From Aequoribacter sp049615385 (GTDB taxonomy: Bacteria > Pseudomonadota > Gammaproteobacteria > Pseudomonadales > Halieaceae): DNA of 64,000 bases. Below, piece by piece: positions 38,463 to 46,608 of the stretch. Under the pieces are notes generated by a model, which did not search any database, was not told the origin of the DNA, and saw nothing but the letters and a program-made list of their open reading frames with translations. Position numbers and translations under genes: made by a program. Location of the stretch: the NCBI RefSeq assembly GCF_049615385.1, contig NZ_JBMZFL010000005.1, one strand, 5' to 3'. Every line of letters begins with the position of its first letter. The stretch's first letter is position 1.

Positions 38463-38951
38463 ATGCATATTCACATAATCACAACCGGCGGTACAATCGA
38501 CAAGGTGTATTTTGACGCGAAAAGCACGTATCAAATTGGCCAGCCGGTAATTGAACGCTTACTTGACGAAATGAACGTTGCCTTTTCTCATACGCTTATC
38601 CCTCTGATGCGGATTGATAGCTTGGATATGAGCGATAAACACCGCCAGACGCTCGCTGATTGTATCGCAGAGCTACCGGCTGGCGCCCGTGTCATAGTCA
38701 CTCATGGGACCGACACCATGACCGACTCCGCCCGCTATCTTGGTAACCTTGTGGACAAAACGGTCGTCTTTACCGGCGCCTTGCAACCTGCGGCCTTTCG
38801 TGATTCCGACGCCATCTTTAACATTGGCTGTGCCTTAGGTGCCGCGCAATCGGCGGCACCCGGCGCTTACATCGCGATGAATGGACAGATCTTTGAACCC
38901 GGACAGGTCATCAAAAATCGGGACGCCAATCGCTTCGAAGCCATTACCTAA
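38463..38951 (+). CDS. Asparaginase N-terminal-domain protein (half-size)
   Basis: 162 residues. The whole protein corresponds to the N-terminal domain of L-asparaginases. The TTGGTIDK motif holds the first catalytic threonine and VTHGTDTMTDSAR the second threonine/aspartate pair; GALQPAAFRDSDAIFN follows. Ordinary asparaginases have about 330 residues with a C-terminal domain that completes the subunit interface; this one ends after about 160, with a normal stop and no remnant beyond. Short asparaginase-like proteins of this kind occur in other proteobacteria, so this is probably a family of its own rather than a truncation. Enzyme activity is unproven. Confidence 0.8.
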   Translation: MHIHIITTGGTIDKVYFDAKSTYQIGQPVIERLLDEMNVAFSHTLIPLMRIDSLDMSDKHRQTLADCIAELPAGARVIVTHGTDTMTDSARYLGNLVDKTVVFTGALQPAAFRDSDAIFNIGCALGAAQSAAPGAYIAMNGQIFEPGQVIKNRDANRFEAIT

Positions 38952-38955
38952 AGGC

Positions 38956-39711
38956 TTAGGCCTTGACCCTGTAGGGCTCAGGATCGAGTTCACGCATTTT
39001 TGCCTCGACCCACTCTTTTACTTCGTGCATGAGGTCTTCAGCGCTTCGACCTTGGCAGGTAATTGGCTCGCCGATTGCAACATCAATAGTGCCGGGGGTC
39101 AAAGCAAACGAAGCCCTGCGCCAGCAACGGCCGGAGGTGATAGCAATAGGTACTAAAACCGCATCGGTCGCCACACCCAAGCGGCTGGCACCCGTTTTGT
39201 AGGCTGGGTCTACCCCGGGCACGGTTCGCGTCCCTTCAGGGAACATAATCACCCAGTTGCCCTGATCCATTAGCATACGACCTTGCTCTGCGACCTTGTT
39301 CCAAGCCTCTTTGCGTTTTGAGCGATCGATATAAATCATGTCCAAGCGGTACAGCGCCCAACCGAATAACGGAATCCACAATAGCTCTTTTTTAAAGACG
39401 TAAGACAAGGGATTGGGACTAATCGTGGGCAGAAAAAAGGTCTCCCACGTGGACTGGTGCTTCGGGCAAAGTATCACGCGTTGCTTACTGAGAGCCAGCG
39501 CGTCAAGGATTTCTTGACCCTCAACGCGATAGTTTACCCCCCCGATAATACGCGCCGCTTGAATGACGCCGTTTAAGTAGGGAACCCCAACCCGCCAATA
39601 AATAAAGTCACCGCGATGAATGATCGATACCAACAATAAGAGGCTGGCCGCTGGTATCAGTGTGATCACCAGGTAGGCGAACACCAGCGTCGAGCGAATA
39701 AACTTAAGCAA
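38956..39711 (-). CDS. plsC: 1-acyl-sn-glycerol-3-phosphate acyltransferase family protein
   Basis: 251 residues with an N-terminal membrane helix (FAYLVITLIPAASLLLLVSI). The acyltransferase block I is KHQSTWETFFLP: His85 and Glu90 form an HX4E motif rather than the usual HX4D. Block III is FPEGTR (Glu159-Arg162). The family adds the second acyl chain to lysophosphatidate at the inner membrane. Whether this is the main PlsC or a paralogue is not clear from one copy. It is convergent with the asparaginase-like gene, 4 nt apart. Confidence 0.85.
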   Translation of the reverse strand: MLKFIRSTLVFAYLVITLIPAASLLLLVSIIHRGDFIYWRVGVPYLNGVIQAARIIGGVNYRVEGQEILDALALSKQRVILCPKHQSTWETFFLPTISPNPLSYVFKKELLWIPLFGWALYRLDMIYIDRSKRKEAWNKVAEQGRMLMDQGNWVIMFPEGTRTVPGVDPAYKTGASRLGVATDAVLVPIAITSGRCWRRASFALTPGTIDVAIGEPITCQGRSAEDLMHEVKEWVEAKMRELDPEPYRVKA

Positions 39712-39857
39712 AATAAAAATCCCCCGAAATTTAGGCGCTCATTAAACCAAAAGCTGAACCACTTAAACAGTACGTTTTACTATTTACAAAGCGCCGCGTG
39801 AGGGACACACTGTGTGGTTGTATCAAATTTTACTCATAGTGGTGTTTAACCCAGTGT

Positions 39858-40181
39858 ATGAAAAAGATTCCGACCAAAGCTGACGTTCGCAGAGCCCTTC
39901 AGGCGGAAGTGCAGGCTTTCATTGCCTCGGGCGGCTGCGTTAATCAGGTACCAGCAGGCAAGAGCGGAAAAGATGCCACCCAACCCGAACACCGCACCCT
40001 GCGAGAGATATTTACCGGCCCCAAACAAGAGCGCACCCCGCTCGATCATGTCGTGGCCGAACTGCAATCGCGTCGCCAAAGTGTGAGTTCCGCAAAGCCC
40101 AAGGTTAAAAAACGCCCCAAGAAAAAAGTGATCTACGACGACTTTGGCGAACCGCTCAGAACCGTTTGGGTAGAAGAATAA
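39858..40181 (+). CDS. Conserved small basic protein of unknown function
   Basis: 107 residues, not assigned to a family. The N-terminal half is helical with the pattern ASGGCVNQVPAGKSG (about 28-42). The middle holds REIFTGPKQERTPLDHVVAELQ. The C-terminal third is rich in lysine (KPKVKKRPKKKVIYDDFGEP), suggesting nucleic acid or ribosome contact. No membrane segment or signal is present. It is 10 nt before the epoxide hydrolase gene and shares its direction, so they may form one transcript. Confidence 0.65.
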   Translation: MKKIPTKADVRRALQAEVQAFIASGGCVNQVPAGKSGKDATQPEHRTLREIFTGPKQERTPLDHVVAELQSRRQSVSSAKPKVKKRPKKKVIYDDFGEPLRTVWVEE

Positions 40182-40191
40182 GGAGATCAAA

Positions 40192-41334
40192 ATGACAGCT
40201 GCACCGAAAACTTTGCGCATCAGTATCCCCGAGACCGACATCAACGATCTTAAGCAGCGCTTGAGTCAGACCCGCTGGCCTGAGGCGGAGCTCGTTGACG
40301 ACTGGAGCCAAGGGGTTCCTTTATCCTACCTGCAGGATTTAGCCGCTGAATGGGGCTCAAGCTACGACTGGCGTGCGTGCGAGCATTGGATTAACAGTCA
40401 AGGCTTACAGACACTGCGAATCGGTAATCAAGATGTCGCATTTTTGCATATACGCTCCGACAAGCCCAACGCCAAACCGCTACTACTTAGCCATGGATGG
40501 CCCGGATCGATTCTTGAATTCAGAGAATTAATACCCCGCTTATCGCAGGGCACCGATGGCGAGCAAACATTCCACCTAGTCATTCCCTGTCTGCCTGGTT
40601 TCGGCTTTTCAGGCAAGCCTCAGCAAACAGGCACCGGTGTTGCCACCATCGCCTACTTATTTGATCAACTCATGAAGGCTCTGGGCTATGCAGAGTATTT
40701 TGCCCACGGTGGCGATTGGGGCAGCATCATTACCCAGACTTTGCCTTTGCTACCCGATTCCGGCGTTCAGGGTATCCACATTACCATGCCCGTTGTGCAA
40801 CCGGACCCTGCCACCATGAGCGAACTAACAGACGAAGAAAACGACGCCTTAGCTGCCGGCGCACACTACGTGCGCTGGGACAGTGGTTACTCTACCCAAC
40901 AAGCCTCGCGCCCACAAACCATTGGCTACGCCTTAACCGACTCACCTGTTGGGCAGCTGGCATGGATTGTGGAAAAGTTCTGGTCCTGGACTGATTGTGA
41001 ACGCGATGGCATTAGCCTGCCAGAACATGCGGTTGATCGAACAACGATACTAGACACCGTATCGCTCTATTGGTTTAGCGCCACTGCCGCAAGTTCAGCA
41101 CGCTTGTACTGGGAGAGCTTTCACCCCACCGAAGAGTTGCCCATCGTCAATGCGCCAACAGGCGTGAGCTTATTTCCAAAAGAAATCTTTAAAGCCTCGC
41201 GCCGCTGGGTAGAACAGCGATTTCCTAACGTGACGTACTGGAATAGCTTGGACGCGGGCGGTCACTTCGCTGCGCTGGAACAGCCAGATACTTTAGCGCA
41301 GGAAATTAGAGCCTGTATCGCGAGCTTTACCTAG
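40192..41334 (+). CDS. Epoxide hydrolase (EHN-type alpha/beta hydrolase)
   Basis: 380 residues. An N-terminal EHN-like domain (ISIPETDINDLKQRLSQTRW) precedes an alpha/beta hydrolase core. The oxyanion-hole motif is SHGWPGS (100-106), the nucleophile Asp175 is in HGGDWGSII, and the catalytic histidine is probably His358 (AGGHFAALEQP). It opens epoxides to diols in the microsomal-type way; the natural substrate is unknown. AAGGAG precedes the ATG. Its TAG stop interlocks with that of the convergent amidohydrolase. Confidence 0.88.
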   Translation: MTAAPKTLRISIPETDINDLKQRLSQTRWPEAELVDDWSQGVPLSYLQDLAAEWGSSYDWRACEHWINSQGLQTLRIGNQDVAFLHIRSDKPNAKPLLLSHGWPGSILEFRELIPRLSQGTDGEQTFHLVIPCLPGFGFSGKPQQTGTGVATIAYLFDQLMKALGYAEYFAHGGDWGSIITQTLPLLPDSGVQGIHITMPVVQPDPATMSELTDEENDALAAGAHYVRWDSGYSTQQASRPQTIGYALTDSPVGQLAWIVEKFWSWTDCERDGISLPEHAVDRTTILDTVSLYWFSATAASSARLYWESFHPTEELPIVNAPTGVSLFPKEIFKASRRWVEQRFPNVTYWNSLDAGGHFAALEQPDTLAQEIRACIASFT

Positions 41335-43034
41335 CGGCGATAAATCGTTACACCGCCAATGACCGTGCGCTCGACTTTAAGCTCGTGCACGCGGTCGGCA
41401 TTTTCCAACGGGTTACCCGATAGCACCACCAAATCAGCAAGCTTACCCGGTTCAATCGAACCCAGCCTAGTCTCTTGACCCACCTGCCAGGCGGCATCGA
41501 TGGTTGTTGCTCGCAACGCTGTCATCATATCGGTACGTTGATCCACACCGAGCACCGCGCCAGAACTGGTTAAACGGTTCACCATCGCCGACACCGCACG
41601 AAGTGGGCGCATTGGGACCACTGGCGTATCTAAATGCGTGGTAAAGCGAACACCATTCTGAATGGCCCATTGTGACGGACTAATATTTTCAGCGCGTTCG
41701 GGCCCCATAAAGATATCGCGATGTCGATCACCCCAAAAATACACATGCGCTGTGAAGAATGATGGCGTCACACCCAAACGGGCCATCCGCTCAACCTGGT
41801 CTAGCCGCGACATCTGGGAATGAATCAAAATCGTTCTGTGGTCTTCAGCAGGAAACTCTTCAAGTGCCGCTTCGATGGCATCTAAAGCATCATTGATGGA
41901 GGCATCACCATTGGTATGGATGGCGACTTTGTAGCCGTGCTTGAAGATTTCACGCACTTGCCTAAACAACTCTTCGCGCGAAACACGCGCATAGCCGCGA
42001 TAATCAGCATCCCCGTTATAGGGCACATGGTAAGGATGGCTCAAATAACCTGTGTAACCCTGAATACTACCGTCAGCCACAATTTTAAAGCCGACAACGT
42101 CAAACCGATCAGTGTCCCACTCCGTCTCATCAAAGGTGCCTTGCGTAATGGCTTCGTCGTTTTCCGTTTGCAAAGGCATGACGGTGAGCCGCTGCGGTAT
42201 GACGCCCCAGTTTGACATCATGCGCATGCCTTTCATCTGCTCTTGAGACGCGGCTCCCATATTTGCCGTTGTGACGCCATGCTGCGCATAGTCCTTAACA
42301 GCGGCTTTCGTCATTAAAAAACCTTCAAACGCGCCAAAACTTAAGACCTCTTGCATCAGGCTCATCATCGCGTTCTCTTCAAGCACACCTGTGGCCCGCC
42401 CCTTCTCATCGCGGACAATCACACCGCCCTCTGGATCAGGCGTTGTCGAATCAATGCCCAGCAACTCTAGCGCCTTGGTATTGACGGTAGCAAAGTGTAA
42501 CGAGCTGTGCAGTGCCACAACCGGTTGCTCGGTCGAAACCTTGTCCAAATCCAAGCGAGTCGGATGACGTTGCTCGGCAATCGCGGTGTCGTCATAGCTT
42601 AGCCCTATGACCCATTCACCCGGCGCTTTCGACTGAGCTTGCGCGCGCAAGCGCTCGATCAGCATCGCCATGTCTAGGACGTCCCCTACCGGCGGGCTGC
42701 TGAGATTGGCGACTAAAGAATACATTCCCGAACCCGGAAAATGCCCATGAGCATCGATAAATCCGGGCAGCAAGGTTCGGCCGAGTAAGTCGTGGACCTC
42801 AGTTTCGTCGGTGACGAGCGCCATAATATCCTCGGTGTTGCCCACCGCCTCAATCGTGTCACCACGTACCGATATCGCCTCGGCGATGGGCGCTTCTGCG
42901 TTCATCGTTAGAACCGTGCCATCAATAAATACCTGATGTGCGGGCGGCTCCGGCGTACGAGTTGCCATTTGAAACAACACATACAGACCACCGAAAAACG
43001 CTAGGGCCACCAAAGCCCAAGTTGACTTGCTCAT
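41331..43034 (-). CDS. Amidohydrolase family protein (YtcJ type), membrane-anchored
   Basis: 567 residues. A signal anchor (WALVALAFFGGLYVLFQM) is followed by the amidohydrolase core: LLPGFIDAHGHFPG holds the HxH metal site, VAIHTNGDASINDAL a later metal histidine, and GSIEPGKLADLVVLSGNPL the C-terminal beta-sandwich. Members of this subfamily hydrolyse amides, carbamates or imides, and specificity cannot be assigned. It lies 15 nt downstream of the two acyl-CoA dehydrogenases and is probably in their operon. Confidence 0.83.
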   Translation of the reverse strand: MSKSTWALVALAFFGGLYVLFQMATRTPEPPAHQVFIDGTVLTMNAEAPIAEAISVRGDTIEAVGNTEDIMALVTDETEVHDLLGRTLLPGFIDAHGHFPGSGMYSLVANLSSPPVGDVLDMAMLIERLRAQAQSKAPGEWVIGLSYDDTAIAEQRHPTRLDLDKVSTEQPVVALHSSLHFATVNTKALELLGIDSTTPDPEGGVIVRDEKGRATGVLEENAMMSLMQEVLSFGAFEGFLMTKAAVKDYAQHGVTTANMGAASQEQMKGMRMMSNWGVIPQRLTVMPLQTENDEAITQGTFDETEWDTDRFDVVGFKIVADGSIQGYTGYLSHPYHVPYNGDADYRGYARVSREELFRQVREIFKHGYKVAIHTNGDASINDALDAIEAALEEFPAEDHRTILIHSQMSRLDQVERMARLGVTPSFFTAHVYFWGDRHRDIFMGPERAENISPSQWAIQNGVRFTTHLDTPVVPMRPLRAVSAMVNRLTSSGAVLGVDQRTDMMTALRATTIDAAWQVGQETRLGSIEPGKLADLVVLSGNPLENADRVHELKVERTVIGGVTIYRR

Positions 43035-43049
43035 ACCTTACCTTTCTAG

Positions 43050-44183
43050 TTACGCCGCTATAGGACCAAATACAATGTCAGCCAGCTTGGCGCGATGCCA
43101 AACCGCATCGCCGTACAAGGCTTTGCTGTGCATCTGACGTTTAAAATACAAGTGCACGTAGCACTCCCAGGTGAAGCCTATACCACCGTGCATTTGCACC
43201 GCTCGGCTCGCTGAAAAATCAGCCGTATCGGCCGCTGAGGCCTTGGCTACGTGACCTGCTTTCTGGGTGTTGGGCTCGACGCAGTCATAAGCACAGGCCG
43301 CGCTGTAAGCCAGTGACTTGGTTTCATCAATTGCCATCATCACATTGACCAATGGGTGTTTAACGCCTTGGAAAAATCCCAGCGGACGCTCAAACTGCTT
43401 GCGCACGCTCACATACTCAACCGTAGTTTGCAATAACCATTCGCCTGCGCCGACGACATCGGCAGCCAAGAGCGCAGAAATTGCGGGGTGTGCGGCCGTA
43501 AAAGCGGCACATGCGTCCGAACCCAATTTAACGGCAGGCACCCCGTCAAAGGTAACCGTCGCCTGATCACGTGTTAAATCGATAATAGCGTCTTGTTTTA
43601 CACTCACACCTGCCGCACTCTTATCGACCCAGTACCAAGCAATACCGCTATCGGATTGCGCAGCAACCAGCAGTGCATCGACTTTACCGGCTTCTTGCAC
43701 AAAATACGCCGTACCGCTGAGTACCCCACCGCTTGCCTGCACCTGAGTTGTGCTTGGCTCATAGCTACCGTGCTGATCGGCAAAGGCCAGCGCTACCGAT
43801 TTACCTTCCAAGATCGCCTCAAACCCAGCGTCGGCTTGATCACAATGCGATAGCACTAAACCTGAATTCAGGGTTTCAAGCAAAGGACTTGGGCAGGCGG
43901 CTTTACCTTGTGCTTCAATTAAACCTGCGACAGCTACCAGGGGCAAACCTAAACCGCCTTTTTCTTCAGGCACGGTTAGAATTGACCAGCCGAGTTCCAC
44001 CATTTCAGCCCAGATTTCGGGCTTCCAATCCACCACGGGATCGCGCTCGGGGGTCGAATCGTGCGCCACTAGGGCATGCAGTTGATCCACCGGCAAACGA
44101 TCATTAAAAAACTTTTCCGCTTGCGCTTTGAGGGCTGCGGCATCCGCGTCGTAGCCAAAATTCTTTGGTTGTGCCATGGTCAA
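43050..44183 (-). CDS. Acyl-CoA dehydrogenase (smaller partner)
   Basis: 377 residues with the three-domain ACAD fold. The N-terminal domain shows EELGWSILTVPEEKGGLGLPL-like text (ELGWSILTVPEEKGGLGL), and the C-terminal helical domain QFERPLGFFQGVKHPLVNVM and QMHGGIGFTWECYVHLYFKR. The middle FAD domain is less typical. It sits 6 nt after a second ACAD gene. Paired genes of this type can encode heteromeric ACADs in steroid or side-chain degradation, where one partner lacks the catalytic base. Substrate is unknown. Confidence 0.85.
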   Translation of the reverse strand: MTMAQPKNFGYDADAAALKAQAEKFFNDRLPVDQLHALVAHDSTPERDPVVDWKPEIWAEMVELGWSILTVPEEKGGLGLPLVAVAGLIEAQGKAACPSPLLETLNSGLVLSHCDQADAGFEAILEGKSVALAFADQHGSYEPSTTQVQASGGVLSGTAYFVQEAGKVDALLVAAQSDSGIAWYWVDKSAAGVSVKQDAIIDLTRDQATVTFDGVPAVKLGSDACAAFTAAHPAISALLAADVVGAGEWLLQTTVEYVSVRKQFERPLGFFQGVKHPLVNVMMAIDETKSLAYSAACAYDCVEPNTQKAGHVAKASAADTADFSASRAVQMHGGIGFTWECYVHLYFKRQMHSKALYGDAVWHRAKLADIVFGPIAA

Positions 44184-44189
44184 ACCCTC

Positions 44190-45428
44190 CTATTTAGACT
44201 TCGGCAGGCCGAGCACACGCTCGCCTAAAATATTACGTTGTACTTCGCTGGTGCCGGCAGCAATCGTGAAACCAAAGGAGTTCATGTAGCCCAATGTCCA
44301 CTGCCCGCCTTCCAGCGCAGCGTCGTCGCCTAGGTATAAGGAGCCTTTAGCACCTCCGACTTCCATGGCTAGATTCGCAGTTCGCTGATGCAACTCGCTT
44401 ACCTGCACCTTACCTTGCAGCGGTATACGCATCGGATGGTCGGTTAATTCGGGCACCCGTCCACGCCGCGAGGTCTGAATAAAGCCTTCTTCGCGGACCA
44501 ACTCCTGCATTATTTTGTCACGCATGACCGGATCGTCCGACACCGGCTTGCCGCCGCGCATTGTCTCTTTCGCAAGTTTCACGACCGCGCTCACGGAGGT
44601 TGTGAACGAAGCCTTCGATGTCATGCCTCCGGCTCGCGGTGTATCCAGGTTACCCGCACCGCGTTCGAATAGCAGCGTGGTCATGGCCACCTGCCAGCCC
44701 TTACCGAGCTCGTCTAAGCGCATGCGATCGTCCACCACAAGGTTTTCGAACAAGACCTCGTTGAAGCCAAGCTCACCTGTCATCTTAATCAGGGGGCGAA
44801 CAGTAACGCCTTTGCCCAAGGCAGATTTAATGGGCACCACAAAATAGCTGAGGCCGTCGTATTTGTGCGACTTATCCGTGCGCACCAAAATAATCATCCA
44901 GCTCGCAAAGTGCGCCAAACTCGTCCACACTTTATGACCATTGATCACCCACTTACCATCATCCGTGGGCTCAGCAAAGGTTTGCACACTTGCCAAATCC
45001 GAGCCAGCGCCCGGCTCACTGAATCCCTGACACCAAATATCTTCACCCGATAGCAAGCGAGGCAGTAACTCGGCTTTTAGCTCATCACTGGCGTGGTTCA
45101 GAATCGTCGGCGCTGCCATACCCAAGCCAATAACGTTAGGCAAGATCGGCGTCTTAGCACGAATCATCTCATCATTGGCTATCCGCTGAAAATTCGTGTG
45201 GCCTCCGCCGCCACAAAACTCAGGGTAGTCGCAACCGACCAGGCCTGCGTCATAGGCCGACTTTTGCCAAGCCTGTAAGAAATCCATTTGATCGCTGTTC
45301 ATGATCTCGATGGCGCTTTGCGGCAAACGGACAGGCGGTTCGCCGGGATGATTTGCTGCCAGCCAAGATCGGCAGTGCTCTCTGAAGGCCGCCTGTTCCG
45401 GGGTATCGACTCTAGCTCCGTCGCTCAT
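44190..45428 (-). CDS. Acyl-CoA dehydrogenase (larger partner)
   Basis: 412 residues. It oxidises acyl-CoA to enoyl-CoA with FAD. Signatures are CQGFSEPGAGSDLASVQT (acyl-CoA/FAD domain), WVINGHKVWTSLAHFA, and near the C-terminus GTSEVQRNILGERVLGLP. First gene of the three-gene unit with the smaller ACAD and the amidohydrolase. The leading ATG has AAAGGAGAATA as ribosome site. Confidence 0.9.
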   Translation of the reverse strand: MSDGARVDTPEQAAFREHCRSWLAANHPGEPPVRLPQSAIEIMNSDQMDFLQAWQKSAYDAGLVGCDYPEFCGGGGHTNFQRIANDEMIRAKTPILPNVIGLGMAAPTILNHASDELKAELLPRLLSGEDIWCQGFSEPGAGSDLASVQTFAEPTDDGKWVINGHKVWTSLAHFASWMIILVRTDKSHKYDGLSYFVVPIKSALGKGVTVRPLIKMTGELGFNEVLFENLVVDDRMRLDELGKGWQVAMTTLLFERGAGNLDTPRAGGMTSKASFTTSVSAVVKLAKETMRGGKPVSDDPVMRDKIMQELVREEGFIQTSRRGRVPELTDHPMRIPLQGKVQVSELHQRTANLAMEVGGAKGSLYLGDDAALEGGQWTLGYMNSFGFTIAAGTSEVQRNILGERVLGLPKSK

Positions 45429-45455
45429 GTTATTCTCCTTTATTGTTGGTAAGGG

Positions 45456-45692
45456 TCAATAATGCGGGGGGCGTTCAACAGCGTTTGTTTCACCCCACTG
45501 CGCGCTTGCGGCTTCCAGCTCTCCGCGTAACTCATCGAGTTGGCGTTTTAGCTCACGAATCATTACGTCCTGCCGAGCAACAATATCGTCGAGCTCTGCG
45601 TGCGCCTCTTCAGCGAATACCAAACGTGTCTGTAGATCCACAATTTGTGCTTCCAAAGAGTAGAGATGAAGGCTTGTCTTTGTCTCGGTCAT
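45456..45692 (-). CDS. slyX: SlyX family coiled-coil protein
   Basis: 78 residues from ATG 45692. A heptad-rich coiled coil spans most of the chain (LEAQIVDLQTRLVFAEEAH, IRELKRQLDELRGELEA) and the C-terminus ends in RPPHY, the usual SlyX tail. An ATG-like start 66 nt upstream would add a segment that overlaps the divergent promoter and is rejected. The cellular role of SlyX is not established. Confidence 0.85.
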   Translation of the reverse strand: MTETKTSLHLYSLEAQIVDLQTRLVFAEEAHAELDDIVARQDVMIRELKRQLDELRGELEAASAQWGETNAVERPPHY

Positions 45693-45813
45693 TTCGCGCC
45701 AACTGTGTGCCGAAGGTAATCCCCAATCATAACGATGATTCGCCAGCGTAACCACCAATGCGTTAAACTTTTACCTTTGACCATTGACCGACGAGTGACA
45801 CCAGGAAACCGCC

Positions 45814-46164
45814 ATGGGGAAGAAATCAGGCCTTGTCTATTCAACCGAGCACGGCAGGCTATGCCACGGCTGTGGCCAGCCCGAGGCTCGGTGCCAATGT
45901 GGCCCTACCGCCCCGCCGGCAGGCGATGGCTGGGTCCGCATTATGCGCAGCAATAAGGGACGCGGAGGCAAAACGGTATCGATTGTAAGTGGACTGGGCT
46001 TGGCTGGCGCTGATTTAAAAACCTTAGCCAAGCAGCTAAAACAGCAATGCGGCGTCGGCGGTGCTGTCAAGGACTTTGACATCGAGATTCAAGGCGACCA
46101 GCGCGAGAAGATAAAGACGTATTTGGAGTCGATTGGGTACAAGGTCAAGTTCGCCGGAGGTTAA
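45814..46164 (+). CDS. yciH: SUI1/eIF1-like translation factor homologue
   Basis: 116 residues. An N-terminal Cys-rich stretch (CHGCGQPEARCQCG) precedes the SUI1 domain: GRGGKTVSIVSGLGLAGADL, QCGVGGAVKDFDIEIQGDQ and the final KTYLESIGYKVKFAGG. YciH is a bacterial eIF1-like protein that can replace some IF3 functions in discriminating start codons. It stands alone on the plus strand. Confidence 0.9.
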   Translation: MGKKSGLVYSTEHGRLCHGCGQPEARCQCGPTAPPAGDGWVRIMRSNKGRGGKTVSIVSGLGLAGADLKTLAKQLKQQCGVGGAVKDFDIEIQGDQREKIKTYLESIGYKVKFAGG

Positions 46165-46288
46165 AAAACAAGACCAGCGCTCGCTTAAACAAAAGTTTTG
46201 TTTTATATTTGCGTACTGATCATAAAGGTGTGAACAAGTGAACAGCACCCCCCGCCCCGAATTTAAACCATAAAAATCAAAAGGTTAC
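46165..46288. other. Gap after yciH: only a weak AT-rich hairpin
   Basis: AAACAAAA-G-TTTTGTTT near 46185-46201 is a weak dyad that could help end yciH transcription. No tRNA or other structure was seen before the zinc-ribbon remnant. Confidence 0.3.
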
Positions 46289-46439
46289 ATGCTTTTTACT
46301 GGGGGATTGTCGAATATGCGGCACGCTCAAAGTGGCTTTGCAGCGACAACATAGAACGTGGCTTGAAAAATGGCGGTACGATGCGAAGTATCAGTGTCCT
46401 ACGTGTGACACCGTTTATTTGCGGAGGAAGTCACGCTGA
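46289..46439 (+). pseudogene. Mini zinc-ribbon protein gene broken by a one-base frameshift
   Basis: An ATG at 46289 is preceded by AAAAGG, a usable ribosome site. It reads five codons, then enters the wrong frame at a run of five G (46301-46305). If that run were one base shorter, the frame would be open for 49 codons to the TGA at 46437. The product would begin MLFTGDCRICG, contain two CxxC pairs (CRIC and CPTC) about 30 residues apart, and end in a basic VYLRRKSR tail, a classic zinc ribbon. As written, the zinc-ribbon frame has no start better than CTG 46299. Either a real pseudogene, a programmed shift, or a sequencing error in a homopolymer. Confidence 0.5.
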
Positions 46440-46478
46440 TTACGCTTCGCTGAGCCGAAATCAACCGGCGAGTGGGTT

Positions 46479-46555
46479 TGGCCCGCCCTTCAGGATTCGA
46501 ACCTGAGACCTTCCCCTTAGGAGGGGGACGCTCTATCCAGCTGAGCTAAGGGCGG
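46479..46555 (-). tRNA. tRNA-Arg (anticodon CCT)
   Basis: A 77-nt minus-strand cloverleaf starting CCGCCCT and ending AGGGCGG-G-CCA. The anticodon stem TCCCC/GGGGA encloses CTCCTAA, anticodon CCT (reads AGG). The D and T arms are perfect and CCA is encoded. Confidence 0.96.
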
Positions 46556-46608
46556 AGGTCGCTAGCCTATCATAGACCCTAATTCGACTCACCCCAAAAC
46601 CTTGGGCA

